Source: Gemmatimonadota bacterium
GTDB lineage: Bacteria; Gemmatimonadota; Gemmatimonadetes; Gemmatimonadales; GWC2-71-9
DNA: 43,147 nt
Reading direction: 5' to 3'
NCBI GenBank assembly: GCA_003222035.1
Contig: QHUS01000096.1
Span: 1 to 43,147, forward strand
Under the pieces are notes generated by a model that did no database searches, was not told where the DNA came from, and worked only from the letters and a program-made list of their open reading frames with translations. Position 1 is the stretch's first letter. Each line of letters starts with the position of its first letter. This document shows, one piece after another, positions 35,807 through 42,811 of this stretch. Made by a program: the position numbers and the translations under genes.

Positions 35807-35832
35807 CCCCCGGCCCGGCGCTCCGGTAGCTT
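35803..35832 (+). promoter_or_regulatory. Sigma-70 type promoter of the MATE gene, leaderless
   Basis: TTGACC (35803-35808), 18-nt spacer, TAGCTT (35827-35832), then 8 nt to the ATG at 35841. The -35 overlaps the stop codon of the upstream gene. Confidence 0.65.
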
Positions 35833-35840
35833 CCGGCGCC

Positions 35841-37187
35841 ATGACCCCCCCCACCCTCGCCCGCACGCCCGGCACGCTCACCGTCGGGCCGCTCCGGCCC
35901 GTCATCCTGAAGCTCGCGGCACCGGCGGTCGCGATGATGGCGTGCCACTTCTGTTTCAACCTCATCGACGCCGTCTGGGTGGGTCGGCTGATCGGGCCGG
36001 CGGCCCTGGCTGCGGTTTCGACGGCGGGCTTCTACGTGTGGGTGCTGCTGTCGCTCGGCGAGATGGTGGAGGTGGGATTGATCGCTGTGGCGTCGCGCCG
36101 CCACGGTGAGGGACGACCCGACGCCGCGGCCCGCGTCGCGGGCGCCGCGGTCCTCTTTGCTGTTGTCGCAGGGATCGTCGTGTCGGGGGTCGGACTGGTC
36201 CTCGCGGATTCGCTGTTCCGCATGATGCGCGTGCCGGTGGAGGTGGCGAGCCTCGGCAGAGCCTACCTCGACACGTGGCTCCTGGGCGGGCCCCTCGTGT
36301 TCGGCTTTTTCGCGCTCGAGGCGACGTTCCGCGCATCGGGCGACACGCGCACGCCGTTCCTCCTGCTCATGGCGTCGGTCCTGCTCTCCGTCGGTCTCGA
36401 CCCGCTGCTCATCAGCGGCACCGGACCGTTCCCCAGGCTCGGCGTCGAGGGGGCCGCGCTCGCCTCCGTCATGGTGCGGGGCGGCGGGTTCCTCATCGGG
36501 ATCGTGATCGCTTTCCGGCGCGGGCTGCTTCGGCTCGACACCCCCGACTGGCGTGCGGTCCCCACGGTGCTACGCATCGGCGCGCCGCTCTCGCTGGCGG
36601 GTGTGCTGCTGTCGATCGTGTACATGTGGCTCACGCGGTACACTTCTCGTTTCGGCACCGCGGCGCTCGCCGCGCTGGGCGTCGGCCACAAGGTCGAAGG
36701 CGTCGGCTTCATCGCCATCTCCGGGTTCGCCCTCTCGGCCTCGGCGCTCGTGGGACAGAACCTCGGGGCGGGGCAGGAGGCGCGCGCTCGTCAGGCGGCG
36801 TGGCTGACGGTCGGCTACTGTCTGGCCGTCACGACGACGACCGCCCTCGCGTTCCTCGCGATCCCCGCGACCATCGTCTCGGTGTTCACCGACGATCCGG
36901 CGGTTATTGCGGATGGGAGCCTGTACCTGCGAGTGATCGCGTTCGCGCAAATCGGCCAGACGTTCGAGATCATTCTGGAGGGCGCGCTCGCGGGCGCGGG
37001 GTACACCTTGTGGCCGCAAATCGCGAGCACGACGTTGACGCTGCTGCGGGTGCCGCTCGCCGCCTGGTGGTCGGGCGTCGTCGGCCTGCTGGGGGTGTGG
37101 CTCGCGCTTTCGGTCACGGCCGTGGCGCGCGGCATCGCGATGACGCTGTTCTGGGTGAGGGGCGCGTGGCGCGCTACGGCGGTATGA
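35841..37187 (+). CDS. MATE-family efflux transporter
   Basis: A 448-residue protein with 12 helices in two similar halves. First-half features: ILKLAAPAVAMMACHFCFNL, DAVWVGRLIGPAALAAVSTA, and FRASGDTRTPFLLL. Second half: GAPLSLAGVLLSIVYMWL, GVGHKVEGVGFIAISGFALS, and VGQNLGAGQEARARQAAW. It should export cationic drugs or metabolites using Na+ or H+. ATG 35841 was chosen from the promoter just upstream; an earlier frame start (35736) lies in the previous gene. Confidence 0.94.
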   Translation: MTPPTLARTPGTLTVGPLRPVILKLAAPAVAMMACHFCFNLIDAVWVGRLIGPAALAAVSTAGFYVWVLLSLGEMVEVGLIAVASRRHGEGRPDAAARVAGAAVLFAVVAGIVVSGVGLVLADSLFRMMRVPVEVASLGRAYLDTWLLGGPLVFGFFALEATFRASGDTRTPFLLLMASVLLSVGLDPLLISGTGPFPRLGVEGAALASVMVRGGGFLIGIVIAFRRGLLRLDTPDWRAVPTVLRIGAPLSLAGVLLSIVYMWLTRYTSRFGTAALAALGVGHKVEGVGFIAISGFALSASALVGQNLGAGQEARARQAAWLTVGYCLAVTTTTALAFLAIPATIVSVFTDDPAVIADGSLYLRVIAFAQIGQTFEIILEGALAGAGYTLWPQIASTTLTLLRVPLAAWWSGVVGLLGVWLALSVTAVARGIAMTLFWVRGAWRATAV

Positions 37188-37190
37188 TAA

Positions 37191-37279
37191 CGCGGAAGTG
37201 GGAACGCGGAACGCGGAGCAGACGGGCCGACCTCCGTTCGGCTGTTCCGCGTTCCGCCTTCCGCGTTCCACGTTCCTGA
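37191..37279. repeat. Hairpin built of inverted heptamer arrays (CGCGGAA)
   Basis: Left arm: CGCGGAA, GTGGGAA, CGCGGAA, CGCGGAG, CAGACGG (37191-37225). Right arm, inverted: TTCCGCG, TTCCGCC, TTCCGCG, TTCCACG, TTCC (37245 onward). Between them GCCGA/TCGGC (37226-37242) forms a tip stem with a 7-nt loop. The element fills the gap between the MATE gene and the SAM hydrolase gene. Confidence 0.75.
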
Positions 37280-37281
37280 CG

Positions 37282-38025
37282 ATGGCCACTCTGATCACTC
37301 TGCTGACGGACTTCGGCCTCGCCGACAGTTACGTCGGCGAAGTGAAGGGCGTCCTGCTCTCGCAGGTCCATGGCGCCGCGCTCCTGGACATCACGCATCA
37401 GGTCCCGCCGGGGGACGTGCGTGCCGCCCAATACGTGCTGTCGCGCGTGTGGTACCGGTTCCCGCAGGGGAGCGTCCATCTCGCGGTGGTCGACCCCGGC
37501 GTCGGCACCGACCGCCGGGCGCTCGCCGCCTCGACGGCCGGACATTTCTTCGTCGCGCCCGACAACGGGCTCTTGTCGTTCCTCCCGCCGGACGCCCATT
37601 TCGTCGCGTTGCCGATTCCCGAGGCAGCGGCTCCCACGTTCCACGCGCGCGACGTGTTCGCGCCGGCCGCGGGACAGCTCGCCCTGGGGGCGTCCTTGTC
37701 GCACCTGGGTCACGCCATCAGCGATCCGCACCGCGCCCCGCTCCCCGTTCCCCGAACGAATGGCGGCGTGATTGTCGGAGAAGTGATCTACGTCGATCGA
37801 TTCGGCACGCTGATCTCGAACATCCCCGGCGAGGCGGTCGAGCCTGGCGTGCGGATCAAGGTTGGCGGAACGGAAATCGGGCTGCTGTCCCGTACATTCG
37901 GCGCCGTGGGACGGGGGGCGCTCGTGGCGCTCGTGGGCAGCGACGGAACGGTGGAAGTCGCGGTGCGCGATGGCAGCGCCGCGAGATTGTTAGGCGTCGG
38001 TGTGGGGGCGGAAGTGCGGGCCTGA
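37282..38025 (+). CDS. SAM hydroxide adenosyltransferase / halogenase-family protein (DUF62)
   Basis: A 247-residue protein of the fluorinase/chlorinase/SAM-hydrolase family. The N-terminus is LITLLTDFGLADSYVGEVKG, the canonical beginning. Further segments: LDITHQVPPGDVRAAQYVL, VHLAVVDPGVGTDRRALA, and the C-terminal domain VIYVDRFGTLISNI. Most bacterial members hydrolyse SAM to adenosine and methionine; halogenation is rare. The ATG at 37282 follows the heptamer hairpin directly, with no ribosome site. Its 3' end overlaps the convergent anti-sigma gene by 36 nt. Confidence 0.92.
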   Translation: MATLITLLTDFGLADSYVGEVKGVLLSQVHGAALLDITHQVPPGDVRAAQYVLSRVWYRFPQGSVHLAVVDPGVGTDRRALAASTAGHFFVAPDNGLLSFLPPDAHFVALPIPEAAAPTFHARDVFAPAAGQLALGASLSHLGHAISDPHRAPLPVPRTNGGVIVGEVIYVDRFGTLISNIPGEAVEPGVRIKVGGTEIGLLSRTFGAVGRGALVALVGSDGTVEVAVRDGSAARLLGVGVGAEVRA

Positions 38026-38253
38026 AGGCGTCGGAATTCTCACCTTGGCCATGACGCGCTCGACGAAGCCGAATTCGGGTGCAAACCGTGTGAGCTGGGC
38101 CAGCTCCCGCAGCAGCCGGCGCTCGCGCTCCGCGATGGTGCGGCACTCGGCGCAGAGCGCGAGATGGGCATCCCGGGTCGCCGAAAGCAGACCCTGGGCC
38201 CACTGCTCGACCTCATCGGGAATGAGGTGTCGGGTGTCAGGTGCGGAGGTCAT
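37990..38253 (-). CDS. Zinc-finger anti-sigma factor
   Basis: An 87-residue protein with the HxxxCxxC zinc motif in DAHLALCAECRTIA, preceded by LLSATR. The helix that follows (RLLRELAQLTRF) would contact the sigma factor. No membrane helix is present, so it is a soluble ZAS-type regulator, possibly redox-sensitive through its Cys. It lies 37 nt after the ECF sigma gene and is co-transcribed with it. The tail overlaps the convergent SAM hydrolase gene. Confidence 0.78.
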   Translation of the reverse strand: MTSAPDTRHLIPDEVEQWAQGLLSATRDAHLALCAECRTIAERERRLLRELAQLTRFAPEFGFVERVMAKVRIPTPSGPHFRPHTDA

Positions 38254-38290
38254 CTTGGCGGAGCCCTACGGGAGGCCATCGGCTCGAGTT

Positions 38291-38848
38291 TCACTCCTTC
38301 CGGTCCTCGAGATACCCGCGTAATTCGTTGCGTGCCCGGTGGATATACGTTTTTACGGTACCCAGGGGCAAGGCCAGGATGCGGGCGATCTCCTCGTAGC
38401 TATGCCCTTCCACGTGCCGCAACAGGATGCAGGCCCGGTACTCGGGCCGGAGCCGGGCGATGGCGTGCTCGATGGCGCCGCCGAGCTCGCGGGCCTCGAG
38501 CTCTTGCAGCGGGGTCTCTCCCTTGTCGCCGAGCTGGGGAGCGGTGGCGCTCATCTGGTCGGGCGTGGTGGCGTGCGGCGAGCCGTCGAGCGACAGGGTG
38601 TCGAGCTCCCGCCTCCGCAGGTGATCGATCGCGGCGTTGTTGGCGATCTTGAAAATCCAGGACGAGAACTTGAATTGTGGGTTGTACGCCCCGATCGCGT
38701 TCAGGACCTTGATGAACGTTTCCTGGGCCAGGTCCTCGGCGAGGGCGCGGTCGCGCACCATGCGATACAACAGCGAAAAGATGGGGCGCTCGTAGCGGCG
38801 CACGAGCTCGCGAAACGCCGCTTCGTGGCCCTGCTTGGCCCACGCCAC
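38291..38848 (-). CDS. ECF RNA polymerase sigma factor (RpoE-like)
   Basis: About 185 residues with sigma region 2 (FRELVRRYERPIFSLLYRMV, AEDLAQETFIKVL, WIFKIANNAAIDHLRR) and region 4 (RLRPEYRACILLRHVEGHSY, EEIARILALPLGTVKTYIHR). The start is unclear. GTG 38848 is given; CTG 38875 would keep the SDPDVV residues usual in this family. The only ATG (38992) lies 92 nt inside menG on the other strand. It is divergent from menG and forms a pair with the zinc anti-sigma gene. Confidence 0.9.
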   Translation of the reverse strand: MAWAKQGHEAAFRELVRRYERPIFSLLYRMVRDRALAEDLAQETFIKVLNAIGAYNPQFKFSSWIFKIANNAAIDHLRRRELDTLSLDGSPHATTPDQMSATAPQLGDKGETPLQELEARELGGAIEHAIARLRPEYRACILLRHVEGHSYEEIARILALPLGTVKTYIHRARNELRGYLEDRKE

Positions 38849-38886
38849 GACGTCGGGATCGCTGGCGCCGGTCAGGTTGCCCGGCC

Positions 38887-38892
38887 TATCTT
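38887..38892 (+). promoter_or_regulatory. -10 element TATCTT, leaderless start of menG
   Basis: TATCTT is followed by 8 nt and the ATG at 38901. No Shine-Dalgarno is present. Confidence 0.45.
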
Positions 38893-38900
38893 TTGCGCCT

Positions 38901-39650
38901 ATGACGTCCCCCCCCCCCGCGCATCCGTCTCCTGCGTTCGAGGTGGCCGCGCACGCGGGCGGCGAAGCGAAGCGGTCGTACGTGCGGGGCATGTTCGCGG
39001 CAATCGCGCCGCGTTACGACTTCTTGAACCATCTCCTCAGCCTCAACGTGGACCGCTCCTGGCGGCGCCGCGCGGTGCGGCGCCTCGCCTGGGAGCGCCG
39101 GCCGGACGGCACCTACCTGGACCTATGTAGCGGCACACTCGAGCTCGCGGCCGCACTGGCGGGCGCGCGCGGTTTTCGCGGGACCGTGCTCGGTGCCGAC
39201 TTCGTGATCCCGATGCTGGCGCGGGGGAAGGGCAAGGCGCTGCGCGCCCGACCCGTCGGCGCCGACGCGCTTACGCTTCCGTTTGCCGACGCCCGGTTCG
39301 ACGGTGCCATGGTGGCCTTCGGGGTGCGGAACCTGGCGGATCTGGACGCCGGCCTCAGGGAAGCGCACCGCGTGCTCCGGCCCGGCGCCCGCTTCGTGGT
39401 CCTCGAGTTCACCACGCCCGGCTTTGCTCCGTTGCGCGCCCTCTACTTGTTCTACTTCCGGCGCGTGCTTCCGGCGATCGGGCGCGCGGTGTCGAAACAT
39501 AGGGACGCCTATACGTACCTGCCAGAGTCGGTGGTCGATTTCCCGGATCCAGTCGCCTTCGCGCGCCGGCTCGAGCGCGCCGGCTTCTCGGGCGTGGGCT
39601 ACGAGCTCTTGAGCGGCGGGATCTGCGCCGTCCATCATGGCACTCGATAA
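38901..39650 (+). CDS. menG: Demethylmenaquinone methyltransferase (UbiE/MenG)
   Basis: A 249-residue SAM methyltransferase, the last enzyme of menaquinone synthesis. Family signatures: MFAAIAPRYDFLNHLLSLNV, YLDLCSGTLELAAAL (SAM site), AFGVRNLADLDAGLREAHRV and the C-terminal GVGYELLSGGICAVHHG. The start ATG 38901 is supported by the -10 element eight nt before. Codons 3-6 contain a C11 run (38908-38918). The end overlaps ubiD by 14 nt, so the two are coupled. Next to UbiD, UbiA and UbiX homologues it most likely works on menaquinone. Confidence 0.94.
   Translation: MTSPPPAHPSPAFEVAAHAGGEAKRSYVRGMFAAIAPRYDFLNHLLSLNVDRSWRRRAVRRLAWERRPDGTYLDLCSGTLELAAALAGARGFRGTVLGADFVIPMLARGKGKALRARPVGADALTLPFADARFDGAMVAFGVRNLADLDAGLREAHRVLRPGARFVVLEFTTPGFAPLRALYLFYFRRVLPAIGRAVSKHRDAYTYLPESVVDFPDPVAFARRLERAGFSGVGYELLSGGICAVHHGTR
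38908..38918 (+). repeat. C11 run at the 5' end of menG
   Basis: Eleven consecutive C fall within codons 3-6 of menG. A change of length would shift the frame at the very start of the operon. Confidence 0.8.
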
Positions 39651-41115
39651 CCTGCGCGACTTCCTCGGCGCGCTCGATGCCCGGGGCGAGCTGGTGCGCG
39701 TCGAGCGCCCCGTCGCGGTGGACAAGGAGATCACGGAGATCGCGGACCGCTGCATGAAGTCACGCGGCGGAGGTCCGGCTCTGCTGTTCACGCGCCCGAC
39801 GCTCTTGTCCGGTGCCGCTGCCCGCCAGCCCGTCGCGGTGAATCTGTTCGGCTCAAGCGCCCGCATGGCGCTCGCGCTGGGGGTCGACTGCCTCGATGAC
39901 ATCGGCGAGCGCATCGCGACGCTCCTCAATCTGAAGGTCCCCGACAGCCTGCTCGGCAAACTGGCGATGCTGCCGCAGCTCGCCGAGGTGGCCAAGTTCC
40001 CGCCCAAGACGATGGGTGGAAAGCCGCCCTGCCAGGAGGTCGTGCTCCGGGCTGACGACGTGGACCTGTCGCAGTTCCCGGTTCCGGTGTGCTGGCCGGA
40101 GGACGGCGGGCCGTACATCACGCTCGCCGGTGTGATCACGCGGGATCCCCGGACGGGTGTGCGCAACGTCGGCATGTATCGCGTCCAGGTGATCGGCCGG
40201 CGCGAGCTGGCGATGCACTGGCAGCGCCACAAGGTCGGGGCGGCGCACTGGCGCGAGATGGCGCAGCGCGGCGAAACCATGCCCGTCGCGATCGCGCTGG
40301 GCGGCGACCCCGCGTCGATCTACGCCGCGTCCGCGCCGCTCCCCCCCACCATCGACGAGTACCTCTTCGCCGGATTCCTGCGGAAGGAGCCGGTGCGGCT
40401 CGCCAAGGCCATGACGTCCGACCTCGAAGTGCCCGCCGAAGCCGAGCTGGTGCTCGAGGGCCACATCGATCCGCGAGAGGAGCTGGTGCTCGAAGGCCCG
40501 TTCGGCGACCACACTGGGTTTTACTCGCTTGCCGACTACTACCCGAAGGTCCACGTCACGGCCGTGACGATGCGAGGTGAGCCGGTGTGGCCCCATACGA
40601 TCGTGGGGCGTCCGCCGATGGAAGACTACTGGCTGGGACACGCGACCGAGCGGATCTTCCTGCCGCTCCTCAAGCTGACGATCCCCGAAGTCGTGGACAT
40701 CCATATGCCCGCGGCGGGGATCTTTCACAACCTCGTGTTCGTGAGCATCGACAAGCAGTATCCCGGCCAGGCGTACAAGGTGATGAACGGGCTGTGGGGC
40801 CAGGGGTTGATGTCGCTCGCCAAAGTGATCGTCGTGTTCGACAGGGACGTGAACGTCCAGGACCCGCAGGAGGCCTGGTGGGTGGCCTTGAACCACATCG
40901 ATCCGGAGCGCGACGTGCGGTTCAGCATGGGACCGATCGATGTCCTCGATCACTCGAGTCGTGGATTCACGTTCGGCTCGAAGATGGGGATCGACGCGAC
41001 CCGCAAGTGGAAAGAAGAAGGGTTCACGCGGGAATGGCCGAACCGGATCGTGATGGATGCGGCGACGAAGCGGCGGGTGGACGAGATGTGGAAGGACTTG
41101 GGAATCGAGCTGTGA
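39637..41115 (+). CDS. ubiD: UbiD-family decarboxylase (MqnL candidate)
   Basis: A 492-residue prenylated-FMN-dependent decarboxylase. N-terminal MALDNLRDFLGALDARGELV is typical. Later come DPRTGVRNVGMYRVQVIG (pocket Arg) and VLEGPFGDHTGFYSLADYYP (catalytic Glu/Asp region). It also has VSIDKQYPGQAYKVMNGLWG. In the futalosine pathway the UbiD-like MqnL removes the carboxylate of prenylated 6-amino-deoxyfutalosine-derived naphthoate. The set menG-ubiD-ubiA-ubiX fits that. Ubiquinone or other aromatic decarboxylation cannot be excluded from sequence. It overlaps menG by 14 nt and ubiA by 4 nt. Confidence 0.93.
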   Translation: MALDNLRDFLGALDARGELVRVERPVAVDKEITEIADRCMKSRGGGPALLFTRPTLLSGAAARQPVAVNLFGSSARMALALGVDCLDDIGERIATLLNLKVPDSLLGKLAMLPQLAEVAKFPPKTMGGKPPCQEVVLRADDVDLSQFPVPVCWPEDGGPYITLAGVITRDPRTGVRNVGMYRVQVIGRRELAMHWQRHKVGAAHWREMAQRGETMPVAIALGGDPASIYAASAPLPPTIDEYLFAGFLRKEPVRLAKAMTSDLEVPAEAELVLEGHIDPREELVLEGPFGDHTGFYSLADYYPKVHVTAVTMRGEPVWPHTIVGRPPMEDYWLGHATERIFLPLLKLTIPEVVDIHMPAAGIFHNLVFVSIDKQYPGQAYKVMNGLWGQGLMSLAKVIVVFDRDVNVQDPQEAWWVALNHIDPERDVRFSMGPIDVLDHSSRGFTFGSKMGIDATRKWKEEGFTREWPNRIVMDAATKRRVDEMWKDLGIEL

Positions 41116-42032
41116 GCGCGACCAACCACGCACCACGCGCCACGCACCGAGAGGGCCAGACGTTTGCGGGCGAGTCGTTGCTCGTGCGGTACGCCAACTT
41201 CGTCAAGCTGCCTCATACGATTTTTGCCCTTCCATTCGCGCTCCTCGGGCTGGTGGTGGCATCGCGGGAGACACCGGTAACGTGGCGGACGCTCGGGCTG
41301 GTGGTGCTGGCATTCACCTGCGCCCGGTTCGTGGCGCTGGGGTTCAATCGGATCGCCGACCGCGAGATCGACGCGCGGAATCCGCGCACGAAGGGGCGCG
41401 AGCTCCCTAGCGGACGCCTCTCGCTTTCTCAAGCCTGGGTGGCGGTCGCGCTGGCCGCGCTGCTGTTTCTTGTCACGGCTTGGGCGCTGAACCCGCTGTG
41501 CTTGGCGCTCGCGCCGATCGCCCTCGTGTTCATCTCCGCGTACAGCTACTCCAAGCGGTTCACCCACTGGTCGCACCTGTGGCTGGGGCTGGCCGACGGC
41601 ATCGCGACGCCGGCGGGGTATCTGGCGGTGACCGGGCGGTGGAGCGACCCCTGGTGGGTCCTTCCAGCCGGCGCCCTGGCGGTGACGTTCTGGGTCGGTG
41701 GATTCGACGTGTTCTACGCGCTCCCGGACGAGGCGTTCGATCGCGCCGAGCGGCTCGCGTCGCTGGTGGTGCGGCTCGGGCAGGCGCGGGCGATCTTGCT
41801 GGCGAAGGCGCTGCACGGGCTGGCGCTCGTCGCGCTCGTCGCCTTCGGGCTCGGCGCCGGGCTTGGCGTGGCGTATTACGCCGGCGTAGCGATCGGCGCC
41901 GCGCTCATCGCGTGGGAGCATCAGCTGGTGAAACCGGGAGACCTGTCGCGACTCAATGCGGCTTTTTTTACCGCCAATGGCGTTGTGAGCATCGTGGTGT
42001 TCCTTGGCGCGCTGGTGGATCGGGTGCTATGA
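41112..42032 (+). CDS. ubiA: UbiA-family prenyltransferase (MqnP candidate)
   Basis: A 306-residue membrane enzyme with eight to nine helices. The first aspartate-rich motif is NRIADREIDARNPRTKGREL; the second is in FYALPDEAFDRAERLASLV. It attaches a polyprenyl chain to an aromatic acid. In the context of ubiD and ubiX it is likely MqnP of the futalosine pathway. It starts with GTG overlapping the ubiD stop. Codons 4-13 are encoded by ACCACGC heptamers and are not conserved, so a later GTG start is possible. The stop overlaps the ATG of a 52-codon ORF leading to ubiX. Confidence 0.92.
   Translation: MSATNHAPRATHREGQTFAGESLLVRYANFVKLPHTIFALPFALLGLVVASRETPVTWRTLGLVVLAFTCARFVALGFNRIADREIDARNPRTKGRELPSGRLSLSQAWVAVALAALLFLVTAWALNPLCLALAPIALVFISAYSYSKRFTHWSHLWLGLADGIATPAGYLAVTGRWSDPWWVLPAGALAVTFWVGGFDVFYALPDEAFDRAERLASLVVRLGQARAILLAKALHGLALVALVAFGLGAGLGVAYYAGVAIGAALIAWEHQLVKPGDLSRLNAAFFTANGVVSIVVFLGALVDRVL
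41125..41148 (+). repeat. Heptamer array (ACCACGC) at the 5' end of ubiA
   Basis: ACCACGC, ACCACGC, GCCACGC, then ACCG. It encodes residues of the variable N-terminus of UbiA. The same word appears in the hairpin at 42038-42125, after ubiA. Confidence 0.65.
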
Positions 42033-42187
42033 ACTTCGTGCGTGGTGTGTGGTGCGTGGTTGCTCCGGCGCGCCGTAAGCCCCCCGTGCCGCGGAGGCAA
42101 CCACGTACCACGCACCACGAACCACCTCCGCCTCGTCCCCCTGCTCATCCCCGTCGCTCACCGACCCCGAACCGGAGGGGTCGCTGA
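42029..42187 (+). CDS. 52-codon repeat-encoded mini-ORF between ubiA and ubiX
   Basis: The ATG overlaps the ubiA stop (ATGA) and the TGA (42185-42187) overlaps the CTG of ubiX (CTGA). The product MNFVRGVWCVVAPARRKPP... is Arg/Pro-rich, has no family, and is encoded mostly by heptamer repeats. It may not be a functional protein but a translational bridge that carries ribosomes from ubiA to ubiX. Speculative. Confidence 0.3.
   Translation: MNFVRGVWCVVAPARRKPPVPRRQPRTTHHEPPPPRPPAHPRRSPTPNRRGR
42038..42125. repeat. Hairpin built of inverted heptamer arrays (ACCACGC type)
   Basis: Left arm: GTGCGTG, GTGTGTG, GTGCGTG, GTTGCTC (42038-42065). Right arm: CAACCAC, GTACCAC, GCACCAC, GAACCAC (42098-42125). 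The arms pair as GTGGTTGC...GCAACCAC around a 32-nt centre. Same architecture as the element at 37191, with a different word. Confidence 0.7.
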
Positions 42188-42768
42188 ACCGGCTGCCGGT
42201 CATCCTCGCCATCACCGGCGCCTCCGGTGCCCCGTACGGCGTGCGACTGCTCGAGATCCTCGCGATGCACCACGTGCCCACTTGGCTCCTGGTGTCGGCG
42301 CATGGGTGGCGGCTGCTTGCCGAGGAGTGCGGGATCAAGGACGACCGCGAGCTCAAGAAGGCGACGGGCGGCGACTGGGCGCGCGTCCGGGTGTTCGACG
42401 ACGCGGACCGCGGCGGCGAGCCCGCGTCGGGGTCGGCCAGGACCGCGGGGATGGTGATCTGCCCCTGCTCGATGGGGACGGTGGCCGCGATCGCGCACGG
42501 GACCAGCCGCAGCCTGATCGAGCGCGCGGCCGACGTGGTACTGAAGGAGCTACGCACGCTCGTGCTGGTTCCGCGCGAGACGCCACTGTCACTGATCCAT
42601 CTGCGGAATCTCACGCTGGTGACGGAAGCGGGCGCGATCGTGCTGCCCGCGGCACCGGGCTTCTATCACAAGCCGCAGCAGGTGCGTGACCTGGTGGACT
42701 TCGTCGTACAGCGGGTGCTCGATCACCTGGGCGTCGAGGTGAGCCTGGTCAAGCGCTGGGAAGGCTGA
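42184..42768 (+). CDS. ubiX: UbiX-family prenyl-FMN transferase (MqnM candidate), CTG start
   Basis: A 194-residue flavin prenyltransferase that makes the prenylated FMN cofactor of UbiD. The FMN-binding motif VILAITGASGAPYGVRLLEI is near the N-terminus. Further segments: MVICPCSMGTVAAIAHGTS and LVPRETPLSLIHLRNLTLV, which are typical. No ATG, GTG or TTG lies upstream of the FMN motif in this frame back to the stop at 42076; the first such codon (GTG 42241) is inside the motif. A CTG at 42184 has GGAGG five nt before it (42174-42178), so I take it as the start. Confidence 0.9.
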   Translation: MNRLPVILAITGASGAPYGVRLLEILAMHHVPTWLLVSAHGWRLLAEECGIKDDRELKKATGGDWARVRVFDDADRGGEPASGSARTAGMVICPCSMGTVAAIAHGTSRSLIERAADVVLKELRTLVLVPRETPLSLIHLRNLTLVTEAGAIVLPAAPGFYHKPQQVRDLVDFVVQRVLDHLGVEVSLVKRWEG

Positions 42769-42811
42769 CACCGTTGCACGACGCCGCGACGCCACGTTAT
42801 GAGGGTGCGCG

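Noticed and set aside
37282-38025. Genuine fluorinase or chlorinase
   Set aside because: Family membership alone does not indicate halogenation; most members hydrolyse SAM, and no halogen-specific loop can be confirmed by eye.
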